This document shows, in pieces, positions 1 through 5,952 of a stretch of DNA of 10,157 bases. The notes under the pieces are model-generated. The model did not search any database. It had not been told where the DNA came from and saw nothing but the letters and a program-made list of their open reading frames with translations. The first letter of the stretch is position 1. Every line of letters starts with the position of its first letter. The stretch comes from Acetobacteraceae bacterium (GTDB lineage Bacteria > Pseudomonadota > Alphaproteobacteria > Acetobacterales > Acetobacteraceae), in the NCBI GenBank assembly GCA_003164305.1, contig PLSZ01000170.1, forward strand, positions 1 to 10,157, given 5' to 3'. Both the position numbers and the translations under genes were made by a program.

Positions 1-476
1 TGTTCTTCTTCATCCTGTTCGGCAACCTTCTGGGCGTGTTCCCATATTTCTTCACCTTCACCAGCCATATCGCCGTCACCCTCGCGCTGTCGCTGTTCGT
101 GTTCGGCCTGGTGACCTTCGTCGCGTTGAAGGAACATGGGCTGCACTTCTTCAGCTATTTCGTGCCGAAGGGCGTTCCGGTAGTGCTGCTGCCGCTGATG
201 GTGGTCATCGAGGTGATTTCTTACCTGTCACGCATCATCTCGCTGTCGGTCCGTTTGTTCGCCAACATGATGGCCGGCCACGTGATGCTGGAGGTGTTCG
301 CCGGCTTCGTCGTGATGCTTGGCACGGCCGGCGGGATTTACCTGCTGCCGGCGGGGCTGTCTCTGGGCGTCAACGTCATCCTGATCGGCTTCGAACTGCT
401 GGTGGCTTCGTTGCAGGCCTACGTCTTCGCCATCCTGACCTGCATCTACCTGCACGACGCGGTGCATCTGCACTGA
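1..476 (+). CDS. atpB: ATP synthase F0 subunit a, partial (5' end outside window)
   Basis: Subunit a of the F0 proton channel, an inner-membrane protein that carries protons to and from the c-ring. The reading frame is open from the left edge (codons start at base 3) and ends at TGA 474-476, so the N-terminal part and start codon are missing. About 157 residues are visible and they are almost entirely hydrophobic helices. The family signature SVRLFANMMAGH contains the essential arginine (codon 252-254, equivalent to E. coli Arg210). The last helix has the conserved LQAYVF segment (E. coli Gln252 region). It is followed at 81 bp by atpE in the same direction, the usual alphaproteobacterial F0 order. 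Function is certain by family; only the missing 5' end limits the annotation. Confidence 0.97.
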   Translation, partial: FFFILFGNLLGVFPYFFTFTSHIAVTLALSLFVFGLVTFVALKEHGLHFFSYFVPKGVPVVLLPLMVVIEVISYLSRIISLSVRLFANMMAGHVMLEVFAGFVVMLGTAGGIYLLPAGLSLGVNVILIGFELLVASLQAYVFAILTCIYLHDAVHLH

Positions 477-557
477 TCTCTCTCTCGCAACCTTGGAACC
501 GGTCCGGCCGCGTGACGCGCCTCGGATCACACTGGACGTAAAGAAAGGAACTGACTC

Positions 558-782
558 ATGGATCTCATTGCCGCGAAACAGATCGGCGCGGGCATCGCGG
601 TTATCGCGCTCGCCGGTGTCGGCGTCGGTATCGGTAACATTTTCGCGGCCCTGATCTCTGGTGTCGCGCGCAATCCGGCCGCTCGCGACCGCGTCTTCGG
701 TCTCGCCATTCTCGGGTTCGCGTTGACGGAAGCGGTCGCGCTGTACGCGCTGGTCATCGCGTTCATCATTCTGTTCGTCTGA
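558..782 (+). CDS. atpE: ATP synthase F0 subunit c
   Basis: The 74-residue proteolipid that forms the rotating c-ring in the inner membrane. It is a hairpin of two helices. Helix 1 carries the glycine-rich run AGVGVGIGN (residues 19-27), a polar loop holds RNP (38-40), and helix 2 carries the proton-binding carboxylate Glu58 in LTEAVALYA. Glutamate rather than aspartate at this site is common outside enterobacteria. The start is ATG 558, preceded by AAAGGA at 544-549 with good spacing. It lies between atpB (81 bp upstream) and the b' gene (85 bp downstream). The downstream gap contains a 15-nt periodic sequence, listed separately. Length is typical of the family. Confidence 0.98.
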   Translation: MDLIAAKQIGAGIAVIALAGVGVGIGNIFAALISGVARNPAARDRVFGLAILGFALTEAVALYALVIAFIILFV

Positions 783-794
783 TCTTGGTCGTTC

Positions 795-854
795 GGGCCT
801 TGTTCTGTTGGGCCGTGTTCCCTCGGGTGTTCTTTCCCTGGGCGACCCTGGCCG
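795..854 (+). repeat. Four imperfect 15-nt tandem units between atpE and the b' gene
   Basis: GGG recurs exactly every 15 nt, at 795, 810, 825 and 840. The first two units, GGGCCTTGTTCTGTT and GGGCCGTGTTCCCTC, agree at 11 of 15 positions; the third and fourth are weaker. The stretch lies between the atpE stop and the ribosome binding site (GAAGGA, 856-861) of the b' gene. It may be chance or a small mRNA element; no function is shown. Confidence 0.35.
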
Positions 855-867
855 CGAAGGAAGCAGC

Positions 868-1464
868 ATGATCGGGTTTGGCCGCATCGCACCGCTGGCC
901 GCCGGCCTGTCCGCCATTCTGTCCTCTCTCCCCGGGGTGGCGATGGCCGAGGGCGGCCTGCCGCAGTTGGATTTCGCCAACAAGCTGACCACTTACCAGG
1001 TCGTCTGGGGCATCGTGATCTTCGCGATCCTCTACGTCCTGGCCTCGCGCACCGCTTTGCCCAAGGTCGAAGCGGTGCTGGAGGAGCGCGCCAGACGGAT
1101 CGCCGGCGATCTGGAAGGTGCCCAGAATGCCAAGGCTCGCGCCGATTCCGGTATTCAGGCGGCGGCGGACGCCACGGCAAAGGCGCGATCGGAGGCCCAG
1201 GCCGCGATCAACGCCGCGCTGGATAGTGCGAAACAGGCAGCCGCCGTGCAGGCCGCCGCGGTGAATGAGCGGTTGGACCTGCAACTGAAGGAAGCCGAGG
1301 GCCAGATCGCGGCCGCTCGAGGTGCCGCTCTGGCGGCGCTGCCCGGCGTGGCGACCGACACGGCGATCGCGCTGATCACGCGCCTGACCGGCGCGTCGCC
1401 GAGCCCGGACCGGCTGCGTGGCGCAATCGACGCTGCCATGGCAGCGCGCGGCGCCGGTCGTTGA
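868..1464 (+). CDS. atpG: ATP synthase F0 subunit b' (second b-type stator subunit)
   Basis: Subunit b', the partner of b in the peripheral stalk of alphaproteobacterial and photosynthetic F-ATPases. The start is ATG 868, backed by GAAGGA at 856-861; an open frame reaches back to 808 but has no better start. The product is 198 residues. Residues 1-31 look like a signal peptide (hydrophobic run, then AMA before EGG). The b' signature LPQLDF follows, then a membrane helix at about 45-62, then a long alanine/glutamate/arginine-rich coiled coil to about 160. The C-terminus is alanine-rich. Gene order atpE-b'-b and the 42-bp gap to atpF support the assignment. The symbol atpG for b' follows common alphaproteobacterial usage and should not be confused with the gamma subunit; atpF2 or atpX are alternatives. 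Confidence 0.9.
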   Translation: MIGFGRIAPLAAGLSAILSSLPGVAMAEGGLPQLDFANKLTTYQVVWGIVIFAILYVLASRTALPKVEAVLEERARRIAGDLEGAQNAKARADSGIQAAADATAKARSEAQAAINAALDSAKQAAAVQAAAVNERLDLQLKEAEGQIAAARGAALAALPGVATDTAIALITRLTGASPSPDRLRGAIDAAMAARGAGR

Positions 1465-1506
1465 GGGGCTGGTCCCAACGGGGCGGGTTATTGAGGGGCA
1501 ATACCA

Positions 1507-2022
1507 ATGCAAGATGAACCCAGCTTTTTCGCCGAACCCAGAAACTGGGTCGTTCTGGCGTTCATTCTGTTCTTCGTCCTGTTCGGCAAGAAACTCTGGG
1601 GCGCTCTGGCCGCCATGCTGGATGCCCGCGCCGCGTCGGTTCGCGCCGAAATGGACGAGGCAGCCCGCCTCAGGAGTGAAGCCGAGGCGATGCTGAAAGA
1701 AGCCGAAGCCGCCCGTGCGAAAGCCCAGACGGACGCGAAACTGCTGATCGAAGGCGCCGCGGCGGAAGCCGCCCGCGTGGCCGAAGCGACCCGCGCCGAA
1801 GCCGAGGCATCGGCCAAACGGCGCGAGCAAATGGCACTCGACCGGATCGCGGCGGCGCAGAAACAAGCGGTCGACGAAATCCGCACCGCGGCGGCCGAAC
1901 TGGCGACCATCGCCGCCCGTCAGGTCATCGCCGAGGGGTTGAGCCTCGAATCAAGCAACGCGCTGATCGATCAGGCCATCGCGCAACTCCCAGCGGCATT
2001 GGCCGCCCGGCGCGCGGCCTAA
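1507..2022 (+). CDS. atpF: ATP synthase F0 subunit b
   Basis: Subunit b of the peripheral stalk, which holds the F1 hexamer against the rotating c-ring. The product is 171 residues. A short polar N-terminus (MQDEPSFFAEPRNW) is followed by a single membrane helix at about 14-32 (VVLAFILFFVLFGKKLW). Residues 37-145 are a charged, alanine-rich coiled coil. The C-terminal part (EIRTAAAELATIAARQVI) resembles the delta-binding end of other b subunits. Start ATG 1507 has GAGGGG at 1493-1498. It is the last gene of the F0 block; the F1 genes are not next to it, which is usual in alphaproteobacteria, where F0 and F1 operons are separate. A small hairpin follows the stop. Confidence 0.95.
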   Translation: MQDEPSFFAEPRNWVVLAFILFFVLFGKKLWGALAAMLDARAASVRAEMDEAARLRSEAEAMLKEAEAARAKAQTDAKLLIEGAAAEAARVAEATRAEAEASAKRREQMALDRIAAAQKQAVDEIRTAAAELATIAARQVIAEGLSLESSNALIDQAIAQLPAALAARRAA

Positions 2023-2042
2023 GCAAACCTCTCGAGGTTCGC
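2023..2042 (+). terminator. Short hairpin just after atpF (weak terminator candidate)
   Basis: Directly after the atpF stop (TAA 2020-2022) lies a stem AACCT (2026-2030) / AGGTT (2035-2039) with loop CTCG, extended by GC/GC across one mismatch. No T-run follows, so it is at best a weak or factor-assisted terminator or an mRNA 3'-end stabiliser. Confidence 0.25.
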
Positions 2043-2221
2043 GCTCAAACATAAAGCTAAACAGGGTCGTGCCCCTGAGATTTATGAACCGTCGTCCGCG
2101 TCCCTGCCCGCGCGTGTCCGCGTGGCGTTCGCCGGCCGTTTCAGGCGGGCGAGGGCATGCACCGCACGCGCCATACAGGCCAGCCGCATGCGGCGACCCA
2201 GCTGCACCAAGGGCAGACTCG

Positions 2222-2392
2222 TTACAAGTGCCCCCCAACACTGCTGAACTTGGTTGACGCGTTGTTGGCCAGCACGCCGAACCCGATCAGGATCGTCGCC
2301 ACGATCACGCCGGCGATCAACCCATATTCCAGGGCCGTGACCCCGCGCCGGTCCATTTTCATCCGCAGCCAGGTTGTCACCAATAATAACAT
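2222..2392 (-). CDS. Flp/Fap-type (type IVb) pilin, small gene
   Basis: A 56-residue major pilin of the Flp type, the subunit of tight-adherence (Tad) pili; it would be exported through the inner membrane and assembled outside. Read on the minus strand from ATG 2392 to TAA 2222-2224. A 17-residue leader (MLLLVTTWLRMKMDRRG) ends in Gly, the prepilin peptidase site. It is followed by VTALEYGLIAG, with the hallmark Glu at +5 and Tyr at +6 of the mature protein, and a hydrophobic helix VIVATILIGFGVLA. The short tail ends FSSVGGHL. An internal ATG at 2362 would leave only a 7-residue leader, so 2392 fits the family better, although neither start has a strong ribosome binding site. No Tad/Cpa assembly genes are in the window. 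It diverges from the dehydrogenase at 2574. Confidence 0.85.
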   Translation of the reverse strand: MLLLVTTWLRMKMDRRGVTALEYGLIAGVIVATILIGFGVLANNASTKFSSVGGHL

Positions 2393-2471
2393 AGCCGTCC
2401 CCGCCGGTTACCAAAAGGCAAGTCAATTCCTGCCAGTATGCCCGCCTGAGAGCAGCGCAGCCGGTAGCGTG

Positions 2472-2491
2472 AACTCGGTTTAAACCTGGTT
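2472..2491. promoter_or_regulatory. Palindrome between the divergent pilin and dehydrogenase genes
   Basis: A perfect 10-bp palindrome GGTTTAAACC (2477-2486) is flanked symmetrically by AAC and GTT, giving AAC-N2-GGTTTAAACC-N2-GTT. It lies 80 bp upstream of each of the two divergent starts (2392 minus, 2574 plus), a place where an operator for either or both would sit. No regulator family can be named from it. Confidence 0.35.
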
Positions 2492-2573
2492 ACAGTCTGG
2501 TATTCGTCATGGTCCCCGTTGGCCGGTCAAATCGTTGACAGAGCCTGGACGCTCCCGCAGGGTTCCGCCCGCC

Positions 2574-3329
2574 ATGACAGCGAATTTCGATCTTTCCGGG
2601 CGCCTGGCTTTCGTGACCGGCAGTTCCCGCGGTCTCGGGCTCGCCATCGCCCGCGGCCTCGCCGGAGCGGGTGCCCAGGTGATATTGCACGGCCGGGACG
2701 TCGCGCACCTCCAGACGACCGTGCGAGACCTGCCCAACGCGGCGGGATATCTGGCCTTCGATGTATCCGACACCAAGGCCACGACAGCCGCCTTCGCGCG
2801 CATCAAGGCCGAGCATGGCCGCCTGGACATCCTCGTCAACAACGCCGGCGTCATCCCCCGTAAGCCGCTGCTCGAGACCACCGACGAGGACTGGGCGTCC
2901 GTCATCGACTCGAATCTGTCAGCCTATTTCCGGCTGTCGCGGGAGGCCGCGCGCCTCATGGTCCCGGCCAAACGGGGCCGAATCATCATGGTCTCCTCGA
3001 TACTCGGGTTTCTCGGCCGCCCCACGGTTCCCGGCTATGTTACCGCCAAAGCAGGGCTGCACGGCATGACGAGGGCGCTGGCCGTCGAATTGGCGCCCCA
3101 CGGGATCACCGTGAACGCGCTTGCGCCGGGGTTCTTCCCGACCGATGCCACCGAGGTCCTGCACAACAATCCCGACTTCAACGCCATGGTGTCCGCGCGC
3201 GCGCCGATGGCCCGTTGGGGCGATCCGCCGGAATTGGAAGGCCCCGCGGTGTTCCTTGCCTCCGATGCGTCGTCCTACATGACCGGCCACGTGCTGGTGG
3301 TCGATGGCGGAACGACCGCGGCGCTGTAA
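2574..3329 (+). CDS. Short-chain dehydrogenase/reductase, gluconate 5-dehydrogenase-like
   Basis: A classical NAD(P)-dependent SDR oxidoreductase of 251 residues, cytoplasmic. Residues 15-22 TGSSRGLG form the nucleotide-binding glycine motif, NNAG is at 89-92, and the structural Asn is 114. Catalytic Ser is at 141/142, Tyr155 and Lys159 lie in YVTAK, and PG is at 185-186. The N-terminus (FDLSGRLAFVTGSSRGLG) and the C-terminus (RWGDPPELEGPAVFLASDAS, then VVDGG) resemble gluconate 5-dehydrogenases (IdnO/Ga5DH), which interconvert 5-ketogluconate and gluconate. SDR substrate calls from sequence alone are weak, so the specific substrate is uncertain. The start ATG 2574 was chosen because it begins the conserved domain just after it; an earlier in-frame TTG at 2535 adds 13 unlikely residues. 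Its stop lies 2 bp from the stop of the convergent hydroxylase gene. Confidence 0.9.
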   Translation: MTANFDLSGRLAFVTGSSRGLGLAIARGLAGAGAQVILHGRDVAHLQTTVRDLPNAAGYLAFDVSDTKATTAAFARIKAEHGRLDILVNNAGVIPRKPLLETTDEDWASVIDSNLSAYFRLSREAARLMVPAKRGRIIMVSSILGFLGRPTVPGYVTAKAGLHGMTRALAVELAPHGITVNALAPGFFPTDATEVLHNNPDFNAMVSARAPMARWGDPPELEGPAVFLASDASSYMTGHVLVVDGGTTAAL

Positions 3330-3331
3330 CG

Positions 3332-4771
3332 TCAAAGACCTGCGAGAAACTCCTTGAACTGTCCGAACCCGCCCTCGGCCAAAGTTTGCGTGTGGTCGCG
3401 GGTAAAGTTCTTCGGCTGGCTGGCCAGATAAAACCGCTCATACAACTCCACGCGTCCCCCCAACGCGGAGCCCGCGAAATCCCACGCCGTCCGAAACACC
3501 TGCGCTCGTTCCCGCGCGGACACGCCGTTGGCGCCGGGCAAATACGTCTCGAGCAAAGCCCCGATCTCGGGATTATCGAACGCCGCCAGCGACGGAGTGG
3601 CGAGAAGATTATGCGAGCCCAACGATTTGATGATGTCGTTCACCCGCACCATCCAACTCGGCATCAGATCGCGGATCGCCCGCAGCGGGCGGTCGTCGCA
3701 GAAGAACGCGCCGTTGCCCCAATCGTGCGCGCCCACCTCCGCCGCCTTGGTCGCGGCGCGCGTCAGTTGCGCGTAAGCCCAGATTTCTCCCAGAGCGACC
3801 GACACGTCCGCCCGCGTCTCGGCATTCATCGCCTTGGACATTTGAGTGCACAGATCGTAAGCGAACTCCAGTTTCACGGCGGCACGGATCGAGGTCTGCT
3901 GAAACACGTTCGCGGCCCACCCCGCCTTGCGTAGGTTGTTGTAAAGTTCCAGGTCGGCGTCGATGAACAGCCGCTCGTATGGCACCTCGACATCGTCGAA
4001 GATCATGAACGCGTCCTGCTCATCGAACCGGGAGGAGAACGGATGGTCATGCCGGTCCGCGGCAGTTCCGAAATGATCGCGGCACAAGGTGATCAATCCC
4101 TTGGTCGCCATCGGAATGGAAAAGCACAGCGCGTAATCCGCGCTCGCGCCCGGCGGCAAGGGAGCGGCCGGATAAACGAACAACTCATCCGCGAACGGGC
4201 CCAACGTGGCGAGCACCTTGGCGCCGCGCACGATGACACCATTGCTGGTGCGGCCGACGATGCGCGCCGCGAGGTTGGCGTTGATCCCTTGCAGGTCGTT
4301 CACGCCTTTATCGATCGCCGGCTGAATAATGGTATGCGTCAGGGACAAATCGCGCTCGATCACCTCCCGGTGAAACCGCGTCAGCCGGTCGGCGTACGTG
4401 CGGTCGTTGCCTTTGGTGAACATGTCGGCACGCGCCGCGAACCCGGCCAATGTCACGTTCACGTAATCCGGCGTGCGGCCGAGCATCCCGAACGAATAGC
4501 GCGCCAACCGGTCGAAGCAGCGATGCCGCAGCGCGAGATCGTGCGCCGTCGCGGGCTTGATCAGGCTGGCGTTCATCGGTTCGCCGGTCACCGGATCTGG
4601 CACCAGGCACTCGTCGGCGTATTGATTTTGCCAATCGAAATAGCCTGCCATCCCGCCGATCGAACCCGCCATGGCCGGGTCACTGAGAATGTCGATCTTA
4701 CGATCCCCGAGCCACACTGTCCGATCGTCCCGCAGCCCGTCGCGATATTGCTGTCCTGTCCGTGCCGTCAT
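3332..4771 (-). CDS. hpaB: HpaB-type flavin-dependent 4-hydroxyphenylacetate 3-monooxygenase, oxygenase component
   Basis: Large component of a two-component aromatic hydroxylase. It uses reduced FAD supplied by a separate reductase, plus O2, to add an ortho hydroxyl to a phenol such as 4-hydroxyphenylacetate. The product is 479 residues, close to the shorter Thermus/Bacillus-type HpaB and below the ~520 of E. coli. The N-terminus RTGQQYRDGLRDDRTVW is family-typical. GRTPDY (98-103) and His146 (SLTHTIIQP) match the Arg, Tyr and His that I recall lining the substrate site in the Thermus enzyme. HPFSSRFDEQDAFMIFDDV (243-261) is a strong family block. Start ATG 4771 has a textbook GGAGG (4779-4783, minus strand) 7 nt upstream. 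The HpaA-like regulator gene lies 127 bp upstream on the same strand. No hpaC reductase is visible, and other HpaB-family activities (chlorophenol or other phenol hydroxylases) cannot be excluded. Confidence 0.88.
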   Translation of the reverse strand: MTARTGQQYRDGLRDDRTVWLGDRKIDILSDPAMAGSIGGMAGYFDWQNQYADECLVPDPVTGEPMNASLIKPATAHDLALRHRCFDRLARYSFGMLGRTPDYVNVTLAGFAARADMFTKGNDRTYADRLTRFHREVIERDLSLTHTIIQPAIDKGVNDLQGINANLAARIVGRTSNGVIVRGAKVLATLGPFADELFVYPAAPLPPGASADYALCFSIPMATKGLITLCRDHFGTAADRHDHPFSSRFDEQDAFMIFDDVEVPYERLFIDADLELYNNLRKAGWAANVFQQTSIRAAVKLEFAYDLCTQMSKAMNAETRADVSVALGEIWAYAQLTRAATKAAEVGAHDWGNGAFFCDDRPLRAIRDLMPSWMVRVNDIIKSLGSHNLLATPSLAAFDNPEIGALLETYLPGANGVSARERAQVFRTAWDFAGSALGGRVELYERFYLASQPKNFTRDHTQTLAEGGFGQFKEFLAGL

Positions 4772-4804
4772 CGCCGTTCCTCCGGTTGGCGGAGCGGTCG
4801 CGAA

Positions 4805-4833
4805 GCGCCAGGTTCGGTCGAACCCACTGGCGC
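4805..4833. promoter_or_regulatory. Imperfect inverted repeat in the hpaA-hpaB gap
   Basis: On the plus strand GCGCCA-GGTTCG (4805-4816), a 2-nt centre, then CGAACC-CAC-TGGCGC (4819-4833). This is two 6-bp arms on each side, interrupted by a 3-nt bulge on one side only. It sits 34 bp in front of the hpaB start. It may be an operator, an attenuator-like RNA hairpin or the end of the hpaA message. There is no T-run, so a simple intrinsic terminator is unlikely. Confidence 0.4.
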
Positions 4834-4898
4834 CCAGGCCGCTCGCGCATCGGACATGGGCGTTTTGGGCGCCGGGGAAAATGGATTTTACTGAAACT

Positions 4899-5849
4899 CT
4901 ATTGGACTTTTCCCAGGTCGGCTGCCATGCCGGCACGGTAGGCGGACGGCGTGACACCTTGGGCTCGTTTGAAAAACCGGCAGAAATACGCGGTATCCTC
5001 GAACCCCATGGCGCTGGCGATCTCATTCACCGGCAACCGTGAAAACGCCAGAAAGCGCCGAGCCTCCAGCGCCAGCCGTTCCAGCACCACACGCTTTGGC
5101 GCCCGCCCGGACAATCGGTTGCACAAATCGGTCAGCCGCGCCTCGGTCATGTGCAGCGCGCCGGCGTAGCGCGGCAACGTCCAGTGCTCGGCGAAATGGC
5201 GTTCGACCAGTTCGTGGAACCGGCGCAGCGTGATCAGGTCGTGGCGGCGGGCGCCGTTCGCCTCCAGCGGCGCTTCCAGCAACCGGAACGCGGCGATCAG
5301 GATCAACCGGGTCAGTGCCTCGACGCTGGCGTCCGCGCCTGGCCGCCGCTCTTCGGTCTCCCGCCGTAACGTGGTGAACAGCCGCGACAATTCCCGCGCG
5401 CGTTGCCGCCCGTCGGGGCCGTCCATCTTAACGCAGCGCGGTTCGGTCAAATGCCGTCGAGCCAGGCTCGCATCCTCATCGAACAGCCGCCAGATCAGTT
5501 GTTGTGCTATCGTGATGACATGCCCGGTGGCGCTCGGGTCAGTGTGGAACGCGTGCGGCACCGAAGGCGGCGTCAGAAAGAACAGCGGCCCGTCCATCGC
5601 GTACGTCACATCGTCGAGCCGCAGTTCCAGATGCCCAGATTCAATAAAATGCACCTGATAAAACCGGTCGTGCCTATGCGCCGCCGGTTCGCGCCCGAAG
5701 AAATCCGCGAGGCCGCCAAACGTCGCGTAATGCACCGGCGCATCCCGAAACGCCGGATCGTAAACAAGGCCGAGTTCGATGTTTGGGATCGCGCCGCGGA
5801 TCGTCTGATCGTCGATCGGTCTGTCACGCTGTCGGAAATGAGTCGCCAC
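4899..5849 (-). CDS. hpaA: AraC-family activator of the HpaA type
   Basis: A DNA-binding transcription activator of 316 residues. It closely resembles HpaA, which in enterobacteria senses 4-hydroxyphenylacetate and turns on hpaBC. The N-terminal sensing domain is cupin-like: IPNIELGLVYD (21-31), HYATFGGLADFFGRE (40-54), HRHDRF (58-63) and LTPPSVPHAF (92-101), which I recognise as HpaA blocks. The C-terminal AraC domain has two helix-turn-helix units, at about 226-247 (LPRYAGALHMTEARLTDLC) and 274-296 (VNEIASAMGFEDTAYFCRFF), followed by GVTPSAYR. The only usable start is GTG 5849, with a modest GGCGGAA upstream. It lies just upstream of hpaB on the same strand, matching a local-activator role. 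The ligand is inferred from the family, not shown. Confidence 0.88.
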   Translation of the reverse strand: MATHFRQRDRPIDDQTIRGAIPNIELGLVYDPAFRDAPVHYATFGGLADFFGREPAAHRHDRFYQVHFIESGHLELRLDDVTYAMDGPLFFLTPPSVPHAFHTDPSATGHVITIAQQLIWRLFDEDASLARRHLTEPRCVKMDGPDGRQRARELSRLFTTLRRETEERRPGADASVEALTRLILIAAFRLLEAPLEANGARRHDLITLRRFHELVERHFAEHWTLPRYAGALHMTEARLTDLCNRLSGRAPKRVVLERLALEARRFLAFSRLPVNEIASAMGFEDTAYFCRFFKRAQGVTPSAYRAGMAADLGKVQ

Positions 5850-5904
5850 CGGTTGTTTGTTCCGCCAATAGACTGAATTGTGTCGGGCACGGTATCGCGA
5901 TCGA

Positions 5905-5925
5905 CGGCCGGGTCAAGTCCGGCCG
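5905..5925. repeat. GC-rich palindrome, REP-like, between the protease and hpaA genes
   Basis: Perfect 7-bp arms CGGCCGG (5905-5911) and CCGGCCG (5919-5925) around loop GTCAAGT. The form GGCCGGGTCAAG...CCGGCC resembles palindromic elements scattered between genes in many alphaproteobacteria. It lies 3' of the protease gene (stop at 5953) and 5' of hpaA, so it could also end the protease transcript. It lacks a T-run. Confidence 0.4.
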
Positions 5926-5952
5926 CGACAGCACAAGACCGTTGCCGTTAAA

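Noticed and set aside
228..1180. Long minus-strand frames opposite atpB, atpE and the b' gene
   Set aside because: Arg/Pro/Gly-rich translations with no domain, exactly opposite well-conserved atp genes; they are shadows of high-GC codon use.
2082..2426. 114-codon minus-strand frame overlapping the pilin gene
   Set aside because: It is in a different frame from the pilin, is rich in Arg and Asp with no motif, and the 56-residue pilin frame explains the region better.
2535..2563. Consensus TTGACA as a -35 box for the dehydrogenase gene
   Set aside because: At 17-bp spacing the -10 would be CAGGGT, a poor match, and the start site would leave almost no leader before ATG 2574.
3215..4894. Long plus-strand frames opposite the hydroxylase gene (up to 283 codons)
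   Set aside because: They overlap the HpaB coding sequence, are Arg/Gln/His-rich, and have no recognisable motif or ribosome binding site.
5877..5922. Minus-strand TTGACC inside the palindrome as a -35 box for hpaA
   Set aside because: The matching -10 is weak, and the hexamer is part of the palindrome's own sequence, so it is likely coincidence.
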